From Gemmatimonadota bacterium (lineage in GTDB: Bacteria > Gemmatimonadota > Gemmatimonadetes > Palauibacterales > Palauibacteraceae), in the NCBI GenBank assembly GCA_022826685.1, contig JAJDUL010000049.1:62001-126000 (forward strand): a stretch of DNA of 64,000 nt, in the 5' to 3' direction. A program made the translations under genes and the position numbers. The first letter of the stretch is position 1. Every line of letters begins with the position of its first letter. The notes under the pieces are model-generated. The model was not told the DNA's origin. It saw only the letters and a program-made list of their open reading frames with translations, and did no database searches. Shown piece after piece: positions 35,643 to 45,288 of this stretch.

Positions 35643-36170
35643 ATGAACGTGATGAACAACGCCGGCCGCCGGCCGCATCGCCCCCTGGCTCGCTTTGCCG
35701 TCCTCGCCTTCCTCATCGCGCCGGTGCTCCCGGCCGCGCCTCTCGCCGGGCAGGACAATGCCCGGGCCGACGTCTCCGCGATCCTCGACGCGCTCCACGA
35801 GGCGGCCTCGCAGGCCGACTTCGACCGCTACTTCAGCCTCTACGCCGACGAGGCCGTCTTCCTCGGCACCGACGCGACCGAGCGCTGGACGCGCGAGGAG
35901 TTCATGGACTACACGAAGGCCCGCTTCGACACGGGCACCGGCTGGACCTACCACATGCTCGAGCGCCACATCTCCATCGCGCCCGGGGGGCGCACCGCCT
36001 GGTTCGACGAGCGTCTGGAGAACGCCAACCTCGGCGAAACGCGCGGCAGCGGCGTGCTCGTGATGGAAGGCGGGGGTTGGAAGATCGCGCAGTACAACCT
36101 CACGATCCCGATTCCCAACGAGATGGCCCGCGAGGTCGCCGAGCGCATCCGCACCCTCAAGGGCGGCTGA
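35643..36170 (+). CDS. Exported NTF2-like (SnoaL-type) protein
   Basis: The protein has 175 residues: a signal peptide to about residue 37 (APLAGQ), then a cone-shaped NTF2 fold with ADVSAILDALHEAASQADFDRYFSLYADEAVFLG and the usual GSGVLVMEGGGWKIAQYNLTIPIPN ending. Exported members of this group often carry out ketosteroid-isomerase-like or purely binding roles. The ATG at 35643 follows GGAGGAG. The nearby amidohydrolase gene is divergent, so a shared control region is possible. Confidence 0.8.
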   Translation: MNVMNNAGRRPHRPLARFAVLAFLIAPVLPAAPLAGQDNARADVSAILDALHEAASQADFDRYFSLYADEAVFLGTDATERWTREEFMDYTKARFDTGTGWTYHMLERHISIAPGGRTAWFDERLENANLGETRGSGVLVMEGGGWKIAQYNLTIPIPNEMAREVAERIRTLKGG

Positions 36171-36172
36171 AC

Positions 36173-36202
36173 GCCCGGGGCGGCGAAGCGCCCCCGCCGG
36201 GC
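36173..36202. terminator. Bidirectional terminator candidate
   Basis: GCCCGG (36173-36178) pairs with CCGGGC (36197-36202), and inside it GGGGCG (36177-36182) pairs with CGCCCC (36189-36194), giving one long GC hairpin between convergent stops at 36170 and 36214. There is no U-tract. Confidence 0.45.
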
Positions 36203-36213
36203 AGCTCCGGCTT

Positions 36214-39200
36214 CTACCGGCGGGCGGCGAGCGTGCCGTCCGCGTCGATCGTGACCTCCAGCGGAGTCGGCGCGTCCAGCGGCGTGACCGTCTCGGAGCC
36301 ATCGGGCCAGCGGACGCGGACGGCGGTCGGCGTGGTCGCCAACCCCATCACCTGAACCGGATCGTCCTGCGACCAGTAGCCTCCGCCGGCCCGCACCTCT
36401 CGCAGCGGACCGAGGGTCCCACCGGCGTACTCGAGGCGGATGGCGGCGCCGATGGCCGCCGGGTTGCCGGGGCCGCCGCGCAGCCGGACACGCAGCCCGG
36501 GCTTCGCGCCGGTATTGCGGTACAGCTTCGTCCCGGCCGCGTTCTGGCTGATGAGGACGTCCACGCGCCCATCGGCATCGTAGTCCGCGAACGCCGCCCC
36601 GCGCTGCTCGCCGTACACCGCGATGCCCGACCGCTGTCCCGGGACCGGCGTCAGCGCCCCCGTTCCGTCGCCACGCAGCCACAGGCCGCGTCCCCCGTCG
36701 TTCCGGTCCGCCTCGCCGCGCAGCGCGAACAGGTTCTGGCTCAGGAAGACATCCTCGTGTCCGTCGCCGTCCACGTCGGCCACGCCCGCGTGAAACGCCG
36801 GTGCCAACTGCGCTTCGCGCGGCAGCTCGAACGCCTCGAACGACCCCCCTCGGTTGATGAACACGGTGTGCGCGAGCGTCGTCGCCTCGACCGTCGGGAG
36901 GAGATCCGCGGGCTGCTCCAGGATCTCGTTCACGCCCAGCTGTCCGTAGTGCTCGAACCCCTGGATGCGGCCGCGAAGGAAGGGGAGGCCGCCGGCCAGC
37001 GTGAGGAGTCCCCGCACCGGCACCATCGAGCGCGTGAACTCGTCGTAGCGCGCCTCGATCACATCGCGGAAGCCATCGTTGTCGAGATCGGCGTGATAGG
37101 CGGTCGCCGGGCGCTCGGAGCTCGCGGTGAACTGCGAGTTGAGGCCCCGGTTGGAGGCGATGAGGTCGGGCAGCCCGTCTCCGTTCAGGTCTCCCGCCGT
37201 CACCCCGTTCCACCACCCGGTCCGGGACTCGAGCCCGAAGGCGGCCGTCGCGTCTTCGAATCGTCCGTCGCGATTGACGAAGAGCCGCACGGGTCCCCAC
37301 TCGATGGCGAGCAGGAGATCCGGGTCTCCGTCCGCGTCCACATCGCTGAAGACGGCGCCGGACACAAGACCCACGTTGGTCAGGGCCGCCGCGTTCGACT
37401 CGTCGAGGACGTAGCGGTCGCCCTCGTTGAGGAAGAGACGAGAGGTCGCCGCGACCGGATACCGGCCGGGGATCACGCGGCCGCCCGCGAAGAGATCGAC
37501 GTCGCCGTCCCCATCGTAGTCGGCCGCGGCGAGAGGGCCGGTGCTCGATTCGGCGGACGCGAGCGTCTGCGCCTCGCGGAGCGTCGTCCCGGAGGACCGC
37601 AGCACCGTAGCCGATGGGGCCGCCCGGTCGGTGCCGTCGTACGTCGCGGTTCCGACGACGACCGTGGCGCCGGCCCGGCCGGGGACGACGACGAGGCCCG
37701 TCTGATCGCCCGGCGATGGCGCCGGCCCGGCCGTCCCGCCGCCGCGTGCTCCGCGGTCCGGCGAGAACCCGCCCTCGCCGTCGCCGTGGAAGACCGAAAG
37801 GCCGGCGCCGCCCCCCCCGCCGATCAGGGCGTCCGTGTCTCCGTCACCGTCGATATCGCTCCACGCGACGCCCGGGCCGCCCTGTCCCAGACGCCAGGTG
37901 ACGAGCGGCTGCTGCGCGAAGTCGTCGAACGCGTTCTCCCGGTGACGGTGCCCGAGCAGCGCGGACACGTCGTCGAACAGGGGCGCCTCCGATCCCGTCG
38001 CCCCGGAAGCCGCCGGCGCGCCGCCATCCGCCGGTTGCCGGATCTCGTAGATGCGGTTCGCGCGCACGTCCTCCACCCGGCTCGTCGTCCCGTCCCTCCA
38101 CGTGACATCGAGCGTCATCTCTCCCTCGTCGGCGGCGAAGCTGGCCATCGCCTCCGAACCGGAGAGGTAAAGGCCTCCCGCGACGATCTCCTTCGTCTGC
38201 GCCGGCAACTCGCCGCCCGAGAGGCGAACCCGCGCGCCGACGCCGCCGGTGTTGGGTCCCAGGCCGACGAGCCGCACCGCCACGCGCGGTGCCCGGCCCA
38301 CGTTCCGGTACACCCCCGCGGGCGCCAGCAGCCGGTTCGTGACGATGTCCAGGTCCCCGTCCCCGTCGAGATCCGCCGCCGCCATCCCGTGCGTGATATC
38401 CTCATCCCCCGCGAACCCCCACGCCTCTCCCACCTCCTCGAAGGTCAGGTCTCCGCGATTGCGGAAGGCGACGTTGGAGAGGCGCAGCGGCGGGAAGCCG
38501 AGAATCCGCTGCCGCCAGTCCATCGACCCCACCCTCTGCGCCGCGTCCTTGTCCATCGCGTCGTAGAAGTGCCCCGTCCCGATGAGCAGGTCCTCGAACC
38601 CGTCGAGATCCACGTCCACGAACGTGCTGCCCCACGACCAGCCGGACGCGTCGAGGCCCGCGAACTGCGCGGCCTCCGTCCAGGTCCCGTCCCCCCGGCT
38701 CAGGTAGAGCGTGTTGCGCGGCTTCTGCGGCCGGTTCACGATCCGCCCCGCGAACTGCGGGTCGGCGACCCCGCCGACGATCTGCTTCATGCGCAGCCGT
38801 TGCTCCCGGCTCAGCATCTCCGCCACGAAGAAGTCCGTGAATCCGTCCCGGTCCACGTCCGAAAAATCCACGGCCATGGAGGCGAAGCTCGTACTCCGCA
38901 TCGCGAGCGGATCGAGCATCCGGAAACGCCCCGTCCCGTCGTTGATCCAGATGTGGTCCGGGCTGTGGAAGTCGTTGCAGACGTACAGGTCGGGATCCCC
39001 GTCTCCGTCCATGTCCTGGAAACGCGCCGCGAGCCCCCACTCCAGCGGCTCGGCCTCCAGGGGCCGCCCCTCCTCGTCGAGGAACGCGCCCTCCGTCCAC
39101 GGCACCGGCGTGAACCGTCCCGTTCCGTCGTTCAGGTAGAGCCGGTCGGGCTCCGCGAGTTCGAGCCGGGGGACCATCCCTTCCCGGACCTCACCGAGCG

Positions 39201-39936
39201 TGAAGTGTTCCCGCCATTCGGGGAGGATCTCGAAGCCCCCTTCCGTCTGCCGGTAGATGCTGCTCGGCTGCATGTCTTCGGGGGGGAAGAGATCCTGCAC
39301 CGTCGCGACCTTGTTGTTCACCACGTAGAGGTCGAGGTCCCCGTCCCCGTCGATGTCGGCGAGCGTCATCGACATGCTCCCGAGCGTCGAGGAGAGCCCC
39401 GCCGCCTCCGTCCCGTCCGTAAAGTGCCCCGTCCCGTCGTTCAGGTAGAGCGCGTTCGGTCCCCCGAGCGCATGGACGAGCAGGTCGAGGTCGCCGTCGC
39501 CGTCCACATCCGCGAACGCTGCCCCCGTCGAGAAGCGGTCCGCCGCCGCGACCCCGGCCTCTTCGGCGATCTCCTCGAAACGCCATCCGCCCAGGTTCCG
39601 GTAGAGCCGATTCGGCCCGTCCATCCCCGCGAAATAGAGGTCGACGCGGCCGTCCCCGTCCACGTCCCCCGCGGCGACGCCGGACCCGTTCAGGAAGTGG
39701 CTGTTTTCGATGTACTGCGCTTCCGTCACCACGTTCTCGAACGAGATTCCGGTCTCCGAGGGGTCGAGTCGCTCAAACCCCGGCTCGTCCTCTCCCGACA
39801 CCCGAAGCTCGGCCCAGCGGTACCCGTCCTCCTCGACCCAGTCCGGCGCTCCCGGTCCGCACCCGCCGCCGAGCGCGGCCGCCGCCAGCAGCGTGACGTG
39901 GATGAATGATCGGGCGTCTTGAGGGATATCGGGCAT
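36214..39936 (-). CDS. Large VCBS/FG-GAP repeat lipoprotein with two ASPIC/UnbV domains
   Basis: The protein has 1240 residues. A lipobox (LGGGC) lies near residue 26. About a dozen calcium-binding FG-GAP/VCBS blades follow, each with DxDxDGxxD loops such as DVDGDGRVDLYFAG and DIDGDGDLDLYVV. One ASPIC/UnbV domain lies at about 550-650 and a second at the C-terminus. Such proteins are surface-exposed propellers; UnbV modules occur in secreted proteins of unclear function. A calcium-rich binding or adhesion role is likely. A long plus-strand open frame over it is an artefact of the repeated Asp codons. Confidence 0.88.
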   Translation of the reverse strand: MPDIPQDARSFIHVTLLAAAALGGGCGPGAPDWVEEDGYRWAELRVSGEDEPGFERLDPSETGISFENVVTEAQYIENSHFLNGSGVAAGDVDGDGRVDLYFAGMDGPNRLYRNLGGWRFEEIAEEAGVAAADRFSTGAAFADVDGDGDLDLLVHALGGPNALYLNDGTGHFTDGTEAAGLSSTLGSMSMTLADIDGDGDLDLYVVNNKVATVQDLFPPEDMQPSSIYRQTEGGFEILPEWREHFTLGEVREGMVPRLELAEPDRLYLNDGTGRFTPVPWTEGAFLDEEGRPLEAEPLEWGLAARFQDMDGDGDPDLYVCNDFHSPDHIWINDGTGRFRMLDPLAMRSTSFASMAVDFSDVDRDGFTDFFVAEMLSREQRLRMKQIVGGVADPQFAGRIVNRPQKPRNTLYLSRGDGTWTEAAQFAGLDASGWSWGSTFVDVDLDGFEDLLIGTGHFYDAMDKDAAQRVGSMDWRQRILGFPPLRLSNVAFRNRGDLTFEEVGEAWGFAGDEDITHGMAAADLDGDGDLDIVTNRLLAPAGVYRNVGRAPRVAVRLVGLGPNTGGVGARVRLSGGELPAQTKEIVAGGLYLSGSEAMASFAADEGEMTLDVTWRDGTTSRVEDVRANRIYEIRQPADGGAPAASGATGSEAPLFDDVSALLGHRHRENAFDDFAQQPLVTWRLGQGGPGVAWSDIDGDGDTDALIGGGGGAGLSVFHGDGEGGFSPDRGARGGGTAGPAPSPGDQTGLVVVPGRAGATVVVGTATYDGTDRAAPSATVLRSSGTTLREAQTLASAESSTGPLAAADYDGDGDVDLFAGGRVIPGRYPVAATSRLFLNEGDRYVLDESNAAALTNVGLVSGAVFSDVDADGDPDLLLAIEWGPVRLFVNRDGRFEDATAAFGLESRTGWWNGVTAGDLNGDGLPDLIASNRGLNSQFTASSERPATAYHADLDNDGFRDVIEARYDEFTRSMVPVRGLLTLAGGLPFLRGRIQGFEHYGQLGVNEILEQPADLLPTVEATTLAHTVFINRGGSFEAFELPREAQLAPAFHAGVADVDGDGHEDVFLSQNLFALRGEADRNDGGRGLWLRGDGTGALTPVPGQRSGIAVYGEQRGAAFADYDADGRVDVLISQNAAGTKLYRNTGAKPGLRVRLRGGPGNPAAIGAAIRLEYAGGTLGPLREVRAGGGYWSQDDPVQVMGLATTPTAVRVRWPDGSETVTPLDAPTPLEVTIDADGTLAARR

Positions 39937-40092
39937 GCGCCTCGCGGGAGTTCGAGATCGACTCGCTCCGTCGTACACGAGACACAACGAGCGAGCGGGC
40001 TGTATCATATCACCTGCCTATCTCGCCGGTATGCGCGGCGCTCGCCGCTACCGGGGGAGGATCGTCACAGGAAAGCTCATGTGGGGTGACGA

Positions 40093-40530
40093 ATGAAGGC
40101 ACGCAGATACGCGCGGGTCGCCGTCCTGATCGTTCTTCCGGGGGTGCTCGCGGCCTGCCGTTACACGACGGATCCGGCGGAGATGCCCCTCACGGGGGAC
40201 TGGCTCGGCCGCGTGCTTCGCATCGATGGCGGGCTGGCCTGGCAGTTCCGGCTGCAGGAAGACGGGATGGGCAACGTCTCCGGCACCGTCAGCCGAACGG
40301 ATTTCTCCGTGATCCCGGGGCCGAGCGAAACCATATCCCCCGGGACCGTGGAGGGTGTCCACGCCTCCTCGGAAGTCAGGCTGATTCTCGACTACGGATC
40401 GTTTTCCGAGGCCTATGAAGGGCGCTTCAGAGCCGACGATCGCATCGAAGGCTTCCTTGTACGTGGGACGACCGTACAGTCCATCGCCGTAGTGGAACTC
40501 AGACGGATCACCCGGGGCTCCGACGAGTGA
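40093..40530 (+). CDS. Small lipoprotein of unknown function
   Basis: The protein has 145 residues. The lipobox is LAAC (cysteine near residue 22). The rest is a small beta-rich domain (GDWLGRVLRID, WQFRLQEDGMGNVSGTV, LILDYGSFSEAYEGRF) of lipocalin-like layout. It is divergent from the VCBS gene. Its stop overlaps the GTG start of the SDR gene (GTGA), suggesting coupled expression. Function unknown. Confidence 0.7.
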   Translation: MKARRYARVAVLIVLPGVLAACRYTTDPAEMPLTGDWLGRVLRIDGGLAWQFRLQEDGMGNVSGTVSRTDFSVIPGPSETISPGTVEGVHASSEVRLILDYGSFSEAYEGRFRADDRIEGFLVRGTTVQSIAVVELRRITRGSDE

Positions 40531-41966
40531 TTCTCGTCACCGGGGCGAGCGGTTATGTCGGCGGCCGCCTCGTCCCGGCGCTCGAAGAGGGTGGAGCCCG
40601 GGTCCGCTGCCTCGCCCGCAAGCCCCAGTACCTCGCCGGCCGGTTCTCGAGCCGGACCGACGTCGTCGCGGGCGACGTGCTCGATCCCGATTCCCTCCGC
40701 AAGGCCCTCCAGGGAGTAGATGCCGCCTACTACCTCGTACACTCGATGGGATCGAAAGAGGATTTCGGCGAGCAGGACCGGGTCGGGGCCCGCAACTTCG
40801 CCCGCGCCGCGCGTGAGCGGGGCGTGCGCCGGGTGATCTATCTCGGCGGTCTCGCCGGTGACGGCCCGTTGTCGCCCCACCTCGCCAGCCGCCTGGAGGT
40901 CGGTCGCATCCTCGCGTCGGAAGGGGTGCCGACGCTGGAGTTCCGCGCCTCCATCATCATCGGATCGGGGTCGCTCTCCTTCGAACTGCTGCGGAGTCTT
41001 GTCAACAAGCTGCCGGTGATGGTCACGCCACGCTGGGTGGGGACCGCGGCCCAGCCCATCGCGATCGATGATGTCATCGCGTACCTGATTCACGGACTCG
41101 ATATTGAGCACGAGGGCAGCGCCGTGTTCGAAATCGGCGGACCTCGACGGGTCACCTACGGCGAATTGATGCGCGAATACGCCCGCCAGGCCGGTGTCCG
41201 CCGGGTCATGATTCCGGTCCCCTTCCTCAATCCCCGTCTGTCGAGTCTTTGGCTCGGCCTTGTGACGCCCGTGTACGCGCGCGTGGGTCGGAAACTCGTC
41301 ACGAGCCTGCGCAACGAAACCGTCGTCCGCGACACGGCGGCGCTGGAGCGCTTCCCGGTTCGTCCTCTCGATGTGAGCGAGGCGGTCGCCCGCGCGCTGC
41401 GCGAGGAGGACCGGGAGATGGCCGGGACGCGTTGGAGCGATGCAGTGTCCTCGAGCGGCCGACAGCCGCTCTGGGGCGGAAAACGGTTTGGTTCGCGCAT
41501 CGTCGACCGCCGGCAGGCCGTGGTCCGGGCCGACGCCGCCGGAGCCTTCGCTCCGATCCAGCGTATCGGCGGATCCCGGGGCTGGTACTTTGCGAACTGG
41601 CTGTGGACGTGGCGTGGTGCTGTGGATCTGCTCGCGGGCGGCGTCGGCATGCGCCGCGGCCGGCGGCATCCGGTCGACGTTCGGCCGGGGGACCCGCTCG
41701 ATTTCTGGCGCGTCGAGGCCTTCGAGCCCAACCGCCTCCTGCATCTGCAGGCCGAAATGAAGGTGCCCGGCCGGGCTTGGCTACAGTTCGAGGTGGAACC
41801 TGCGGAGGAGGGAAGCCGCATCACCCAGACGGCAGTCTTCGACCCCCTGGGTCTGGGCGGCCTGCTGTACTGGTATGGCCTGTACCCCATCCACTGGCTG
41901 ATCTTCCGCGGCATGCTTCGGGGCATCGCGCGTCGCTGCGATTCGCAGTGCCCGGAAAGGATCTGA
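40527..41966 (+). CDS. SDR-type NAD(P)H-binding protein with DUF2867 domain
   Basis: The protein has 479 residues. The N-terminal Rossmann domain has VTGASGYVGGRLV and the atypical-SDR features of NmrA/NADH-binding proteins; the C-terminal 170 residues (about 305 onward, with WYFANWLWTWRG and RGRRHPVDVRPGDPLDFWRV) are DUF2867. This two-domain form is common in bacteria and its substrate is unknown. It is co-directional with, and overlaps, the lipoprotein gene before it, and ends two bases before the next gene. Confidence 0.85.
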   Translation: MILVTGASGYVGGRLVPALEEGGARVRCLARKPQYLAGRFSSRTDVVAGDVLDPDSLRKALQGVDAAYYLVHSMGSKEDFGEQDRVGARNFARAARERGVRRVIYLGGLAGDGPLSPHLASRLEVGRILASEGVPTLEFRASIIIGSGSLSFELLRSLVNKLPVMVTPRWVGTAAQPIAIDDVIAYLIHGLDIEHEGSAVFEIGGPRRVTYGELMREYARQAGVRRVMIPVPFLNPRLSSLWLGLVTPVYARVGRKLVTSLRNETVVRDTAALERFPVRPLDVSEAVARALREEDREMAGTRWSDAVSSSGRQPLWGGKRFGSRIVDRRQAVVRADAAGAFAPIQRIGGSRGWYFANWLWTWRGAVDLLAGGVGMRRGRRHPVDVRPGDPLDFWRVEAFEPNRLLHLQAEMKVPGRAWLQFEVEPAEEGSRITQTAVFDPLGLGGLLYWYGLYPIHWLIFRGMLRGIARRCDSQCPERI

Positions 41967-41968
41967 AC

Positions 41969-42304
41969 TTGGACATCATGGCGCTCATCGCCCGTGCCCC
42001 GTGGCGCGAGGCGGTGACCTACCGGGAGACCTGGCCCCACGAGTACGTCGTGAGCGGGAAGGACGGGCAGCAGGAACTCCTCGCCGCCTTCTGTGAACGC
42101 ATTCGGCGCGGCGAGGGCGTCACCTGCCGGTTCTTCCATCAGACGCGCGAGTACCTGTTCCTCGGCGACCACAAGTACTGGACGATGACGGAGTGCGCGG
42201 AGATGGACGTGGAGAACGGCGACTACGTCCTCAACCGCGCGCGCTTCTACCGCGACCGCCGCGATTTCGAGATCCGGAAAGGCGACACCGGCAAGCGCGA
42301 GTAG
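41969..42304 (+). CDS. Conserved hypothetical protein
   Basis: The protein has 111 residues with a compact, charged sequence: REAVTYRETWPHEYVV, QELLAAFCERIRRGEG, CRFFHQTREYLFLGDHKYW and NRARFYRDRRDFEIR. I recall similar small proteins in other genomes but no assigned function. The TTG at 41969 is preferred because AAGGAT lies eight bases upstream; the ATG at 41978 is too far from it. It follows the SDR gene by two bases. Confidence 0.65.
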   Translation: MDIMALIARAPWREAVTYRETWPHEYVVSGKDGQQELLAAFCERIRRGEGVTCRFFHQTREYLFLGDHKYWTMTECAEMDVENGDYVLNRARFYRDRRDFEIRKGDTGKRE

Positions 42305-42451
42305 CTACCAGAGACGGTCGACGCCGTGCCGGTCGAACACGCGGTCGGGCGCAAGGTTCCCTCCATCGGGCGGACATTGCAGGTTATCGCGCCCGCTGGA
42401 TCATCACCGCCCGCGAAGGCGATGACCGCGCACCCCACAACGGAGTCTCCC

Positions 42452-42958
42452 ATGTTCGCTCAACAGACCCTCATGCAGTTCGACCACATCGTGTCGGGCT
42501 GCCGCGCTACCCTGGAAGCCGTGCCGGATGACCGCCTCGACTGGCGTCCGCACGAGAAATCGTGGACGCTCGGCGAGCTGGCGACCCACGTCGCGATGCT
42601 CCCCAACTGGACCGTGGCGACGCTGACCATGTCCGAGTTCGACGTCGCTCCGGAAGGCGGCGAGCCGCCGCAGAATCCCGAACTCAAGTCTTCGGCCGAA
42701 CTCGTCGCGGCGCTCGACCGGAGCGCGGCCACGGCGCGGGAGGCGATCGAGGCCACCCCGGAGGAGGCCTTCGCCGATTCGTGGACGCTGAAGGTGGCGG
42801 GCGAAGATCGCTTCTCGATGCCCAAGGCGGTCGTGCTGCGAAGCTTCGTCCTCGACCACCTGATCCACCACCGGGCGCAGCTGGGCGTCTACCTGCGGCT
42901 TCTCGACGTGCCGGTGCCCCAGATGTTCGGGCCCACGGCGGACCATCCGGATATGTGA
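42452..42958 (+). CDS. DinB family protein
   Basis: The protein has 168 residues and is a four-helix-bundle DinB/YfiT protein. The metal-binding histidines are H46 (ELATHVAML), H136 and H140 (LDHLIHHRAQL). Members are often metal-dependent thiol S-transferases using bacillithiol or similar thiols; the substrate here is unknown. GGAG lies six bases before the ATG at 42452. The gene is convergent with the small coiled-coil gene that follows. Confidence 0.85.
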   Translation: MFAQQTLMQFDHIVSGCRATLEAVPDDRLDWRPHEKSWTLGELATHVAMLPNWTVATLTMSEFDVAPEGGEPPQNPELKSSAELVAALDRSAATAREAIEATPEEAFADSWTLKVAGEDRFSMPKAVVLRSFVLDHLIHHRAQLGVYLRLLDVPVPQMFGPTADHPDM

Positions 42959-42979
42959 CGGGAAAGGGAGGCGGTACGG

Positions 42980-43336
42980 TCAGTCCAGGAGCTTGAGCCA
43001 GCTCCGCAGCTCGCTCGCCTTGTCGGCCTGGCGGCTGATCGATTCGCGGTTCACGTCGTTCAGTTCGGTGGGACCCCGGTCGGGAACCGTCCCTGTCGCC
43101 TCCGCCGCGGCGTACGCCTCCTCGGCGTTCCTGAGGGCATCGACGAAGGCTCCGGCCTCCTGGTGCACCAGGGTCGCGGCGTCGGCCTTCGCTTCCCGGG
43201 CCGTTTCCAGTCGTTCCTCCGCCCGTTTCACCGCGAGAGTGGCGGTGGCCAGCGCGCGGTACGCCGCGTCGTACGCCTCTTCCCTCGACATCGCCTTCCT
43301 GTAGGCGTCGAGGGCTCTCTTCGCCGGATCCTTCAT
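42980..43336 (-). CDS. Small coiled-coil protein
   Basis: The protein has 118 residues, almost all helical, with long heptads (AVKRAEERLETAREAKADAATLVHQE) and no membrane segment or cysteine. Its ATG at 43336 overlaps the stop of the amidohydrolase gene (ATGA), so the two are translated together, which suggests a partner role. I do not recognise the family. Confidence 0.6.
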   Translation of the reverse strand: MKDPAKRALDAYRKAMSREEAYDAAYRALATATLAVKRAEERLETAREAKADAATLVHQEAGAFVDALRNAEEAYAAAEATGTVPDRGPTELNDVNRESISRQADKASELRSWLKLLD

Positions 43337-44490
43337 CTCGCGTCCCCCTTCGGAAAGCGGCTTCGATCGATGTCGGGGATGAGCCGGAGCGCGTTCTCGA
43401 AGTAGACCTTCCGCAGGACCTCGTCCGGGAGGTCGAGGCCGTACATGCGCCAGAAGGCGTGGTACCTGCGATAGTAGGGGAAGTACTCGTCCGCGGTCTC
43501 CAGCACCCGGAAGTACGTGGGGTACTCGCTCGGCGCCCAGGAGTCCTTTCCCATCAGGATCCGATCCTGGTATCTGGTGAAGAACTCGCGGGCGAAGCGG
43601 GGCTGCCGGCCCGGCTCGTAGATCACGGCGCCGAGCCCGACGTTCATGTTGGGAATCTCGTCCAGCGTGCGTCCGAGGCGGCCGAGGTCGTGGCCGAGCC
43701 ACGCGAGGTGCGCGGCGATGAATGTCGTCTCCGGGTGCCGGCGGAACATGTTCAGTTGCTCGCCCAGGACCTGCTCGAAGGAGGGCGGGCCGCTCTGCCG
43801 GCGGCCGGGCCGCACGCGAAGCTCGAGCCAGCGCTCGTTTCGCGCGTCCACCTCCTGCCAGAACTCCGCCGGGTCCCCCGAGTGGATGAGGACGGGGATC
43901 CCGAGTTCGCCCGCCTTGGCCCAAACCGGATCGAGACGGGGGTCGTCCACCGGCACGCGCCGGTCGGCCGCGTCGGTGATCCACAGCCCCAGGCTCTTGA
44001 AGATCTTTAGGCCGCGGGCGCCGGCTCGGACGTCGGCCTCGAGGCGTGCCGCGGCGAGCGGCCCGAACTCGGGGTCGTCGATGTCGTTGAAGTCGACGTT
44101 CGCGAACACGACGAAACGCCCGGGATAGGCGGCCTCGAAGGCCTCGATCTGCTGCGCGAGCCGGGGTCCGGTGCCGCCGCTGAGGTTGACGCCGACGGCG
44201 AGGTTGAGCGCATCCATGTCGCGGACGAGCTGGTCCAGCTGTGGCCGCGGCATCGTCCCGTTGAGGTGCAGGTGGACGTCCACGAAGGGGAAGGCGGCGC
44301 GCGAGACGGGGTTTTCCGGTACGACGAGCGTCGAGCGGGGGTCGTACGCCTCGACCGTCATCGGCGGGGACGTGTCCGGGGGCATGGGCGGGCCGCGCCG
44401 CGCCTGCGCTTCGGCCTCGGCCGGGGTCACGACCGGCCAGACCCCGCTCAACAAAACCGCGATCAGCGCGGTCGTTCGTCCATCCCTCAT
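43333..44490 (-). CDS. Exported amidohydrolase_2 family hydrolase or decarboxylase
   Basis: The protein has 385 residues. A signal peptide (about 1-29) is followed by a metal-dependent TIM-barrel with VDVHLHLNG, VLIHSGDP, FIAAHLAWLG and a C-terminal aspartate region (ILMGKDSW). This pattern fits the ACMSD/amidohydrolase_2 group, which includes decarboxylases as well as hydrolases. It sits between the creatininase-family gene and the small coiled-coil gene, all in one direction. Confidence 0.82.
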   Translation of the reverse strand: MRDGRTTALIAVLLSGVWPVVTPAEAEAQARRGPPMPPDTSPPMTVEAYDPRSTLVVPENPVSRAAFPFVDVHLHLNGTMPRPQLDQLVRDMDALNLAVGVNLSGGTGPRLAQQIEAFEAAYPGRFVVFANVDFNDIDDPEFGPLAAARLEADVRAGARGLKIFKSLGLWITDAADRRVPVDDPRLDPVWAKAGELGIPVLIHSGDPAEFWQEVDARNERWLELRVRPGRRQSGPPSFEQVLGEQLNMFRRHPETTFIAAHLAWLGHDLGRLGRTLDEIPNMNVGLGAVIYEPGRQPRFAREFFTRYQDRILMGKDSWAPSEYPTYFRVLETADEYFPYYRRYHAFWRMYGLDLPDEVLRKVYFENALRLIPDIDRSRFPKGDAR

Positions 44491-44529
44491 CCCTGCATCT
44501 CCATCTCCGGGCCGAAATCCGACGCGTCT

Positions 44530-45288
44530 CTACCTCGCGAAATGCGCGGCCATGCGGTCGGCCAGCGCGGCGATCATCTCTTCGCCGAGTTCGGCGCTCG
44601 CCCCCCGCGCATCGCCGAGGATGCCGTTCGGCGTCACGCTCGCGAACCCCTCGCTGAGCACGCGCCGGATGAGTTCCGGCTCCTCCTCCGGCGTCGTCAG
44701 GCGCCCGCATTCGGCCAGTCCCTCGCGGACGATGCCATCGTGCATGGCCATCATGAGCGAGGTCTCGGCGATGTCGGCGTGGCCACCCACGCGTGCCCCG
44801 AGGCCCGCCTTCGCCTCCGCGACCCCGCGCCAGACCCCGATGACCTCGGCCAGGTCCGCGTACACGTCCACGGAACAGTCGGGCCCCGCCGCTTCGTTGA
44901 ACGCGTCAAGCGCCTCGGCGAGCGGGGCGAAGTTCCCGCCGTGCGTGGGGACAAAGCAGACGCGCCGGAAGCCGTGGTGCGCGAGGCTGACGACGTAGTC
45001 CCTGCACACCGCGAGGAAGGTCTCTTTCTCGAGGGAGACGGTGCCGGGGAACGCCATGTGGTGCGCCGACCAGCCGACCCGGATGGTGGGCGCGACGAGC
45101 GCGCCTCCGAGCCGCCGGGCGATCTCGACCGCGAGCCGGTCGCCGTGCTCCGCGTCCACGAAGAGCGGCAGGTGGGGCCCGTGCTGCTCCACCGCCCCCG
45201 CCGCGACGACGACGGTCGTGACCCCGGCCTCGATCGCCGCCCCGATCTCGGGCGAGGTCATCCGTTCCATTCTGATTTCCGCCGACAT
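44530..45288 (-). CDS. Creatininase family hydrolase
   Basis: The protein has 252 residues with the creatininase metal sites: EQHGPHLP (E34, H36) and D45 in FVDAEHGD, H in THGGN near residue 115, and a late E in AETSLM. Family members include creatininase and mycofactocin- or FAPy-type amidases, so the reaction is amide hydrolysis on an unknown compound. The ATG at 45288 is chosen because upstream in-frame residues are low-complexity. It lies 39 bases before the amidohydrolase start and probably forms an operon with it. Confidence 0.85.
   Translation of the reverse strand: MSAEIRMERMTSPEIGAAIEAGVTTVVVAAGAVEQHGPHLPLFVDAEHGDRLAVEIARRLGGALVAPTIRVGWSAHHMAFPGTVSLEKETFLAVCRDYVVSLAHHGFRRVCFVPTHGGNFAPLAEALDAFNEAAGPDCSVDVYADLAEVIGVWRGVAEAKAGLGARVGGHADIAETSLMMAMHDGIVREGLAECGRLTTPEEEPELIRRVLSEGFASVTPNGILGDARGASAELGEEMIAALADRMAAHFAR

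Noticed and set aside
36757-39909. 1050-codon plus-strand open frame over the VCBS protein gene
   Set aside because: The protein is full of Val/Arg/Glu/Pro runs produced by the complement of repeated Asp and Gly codons; the minus-strand gene has a lipobox and clear FG-GAP repeats.
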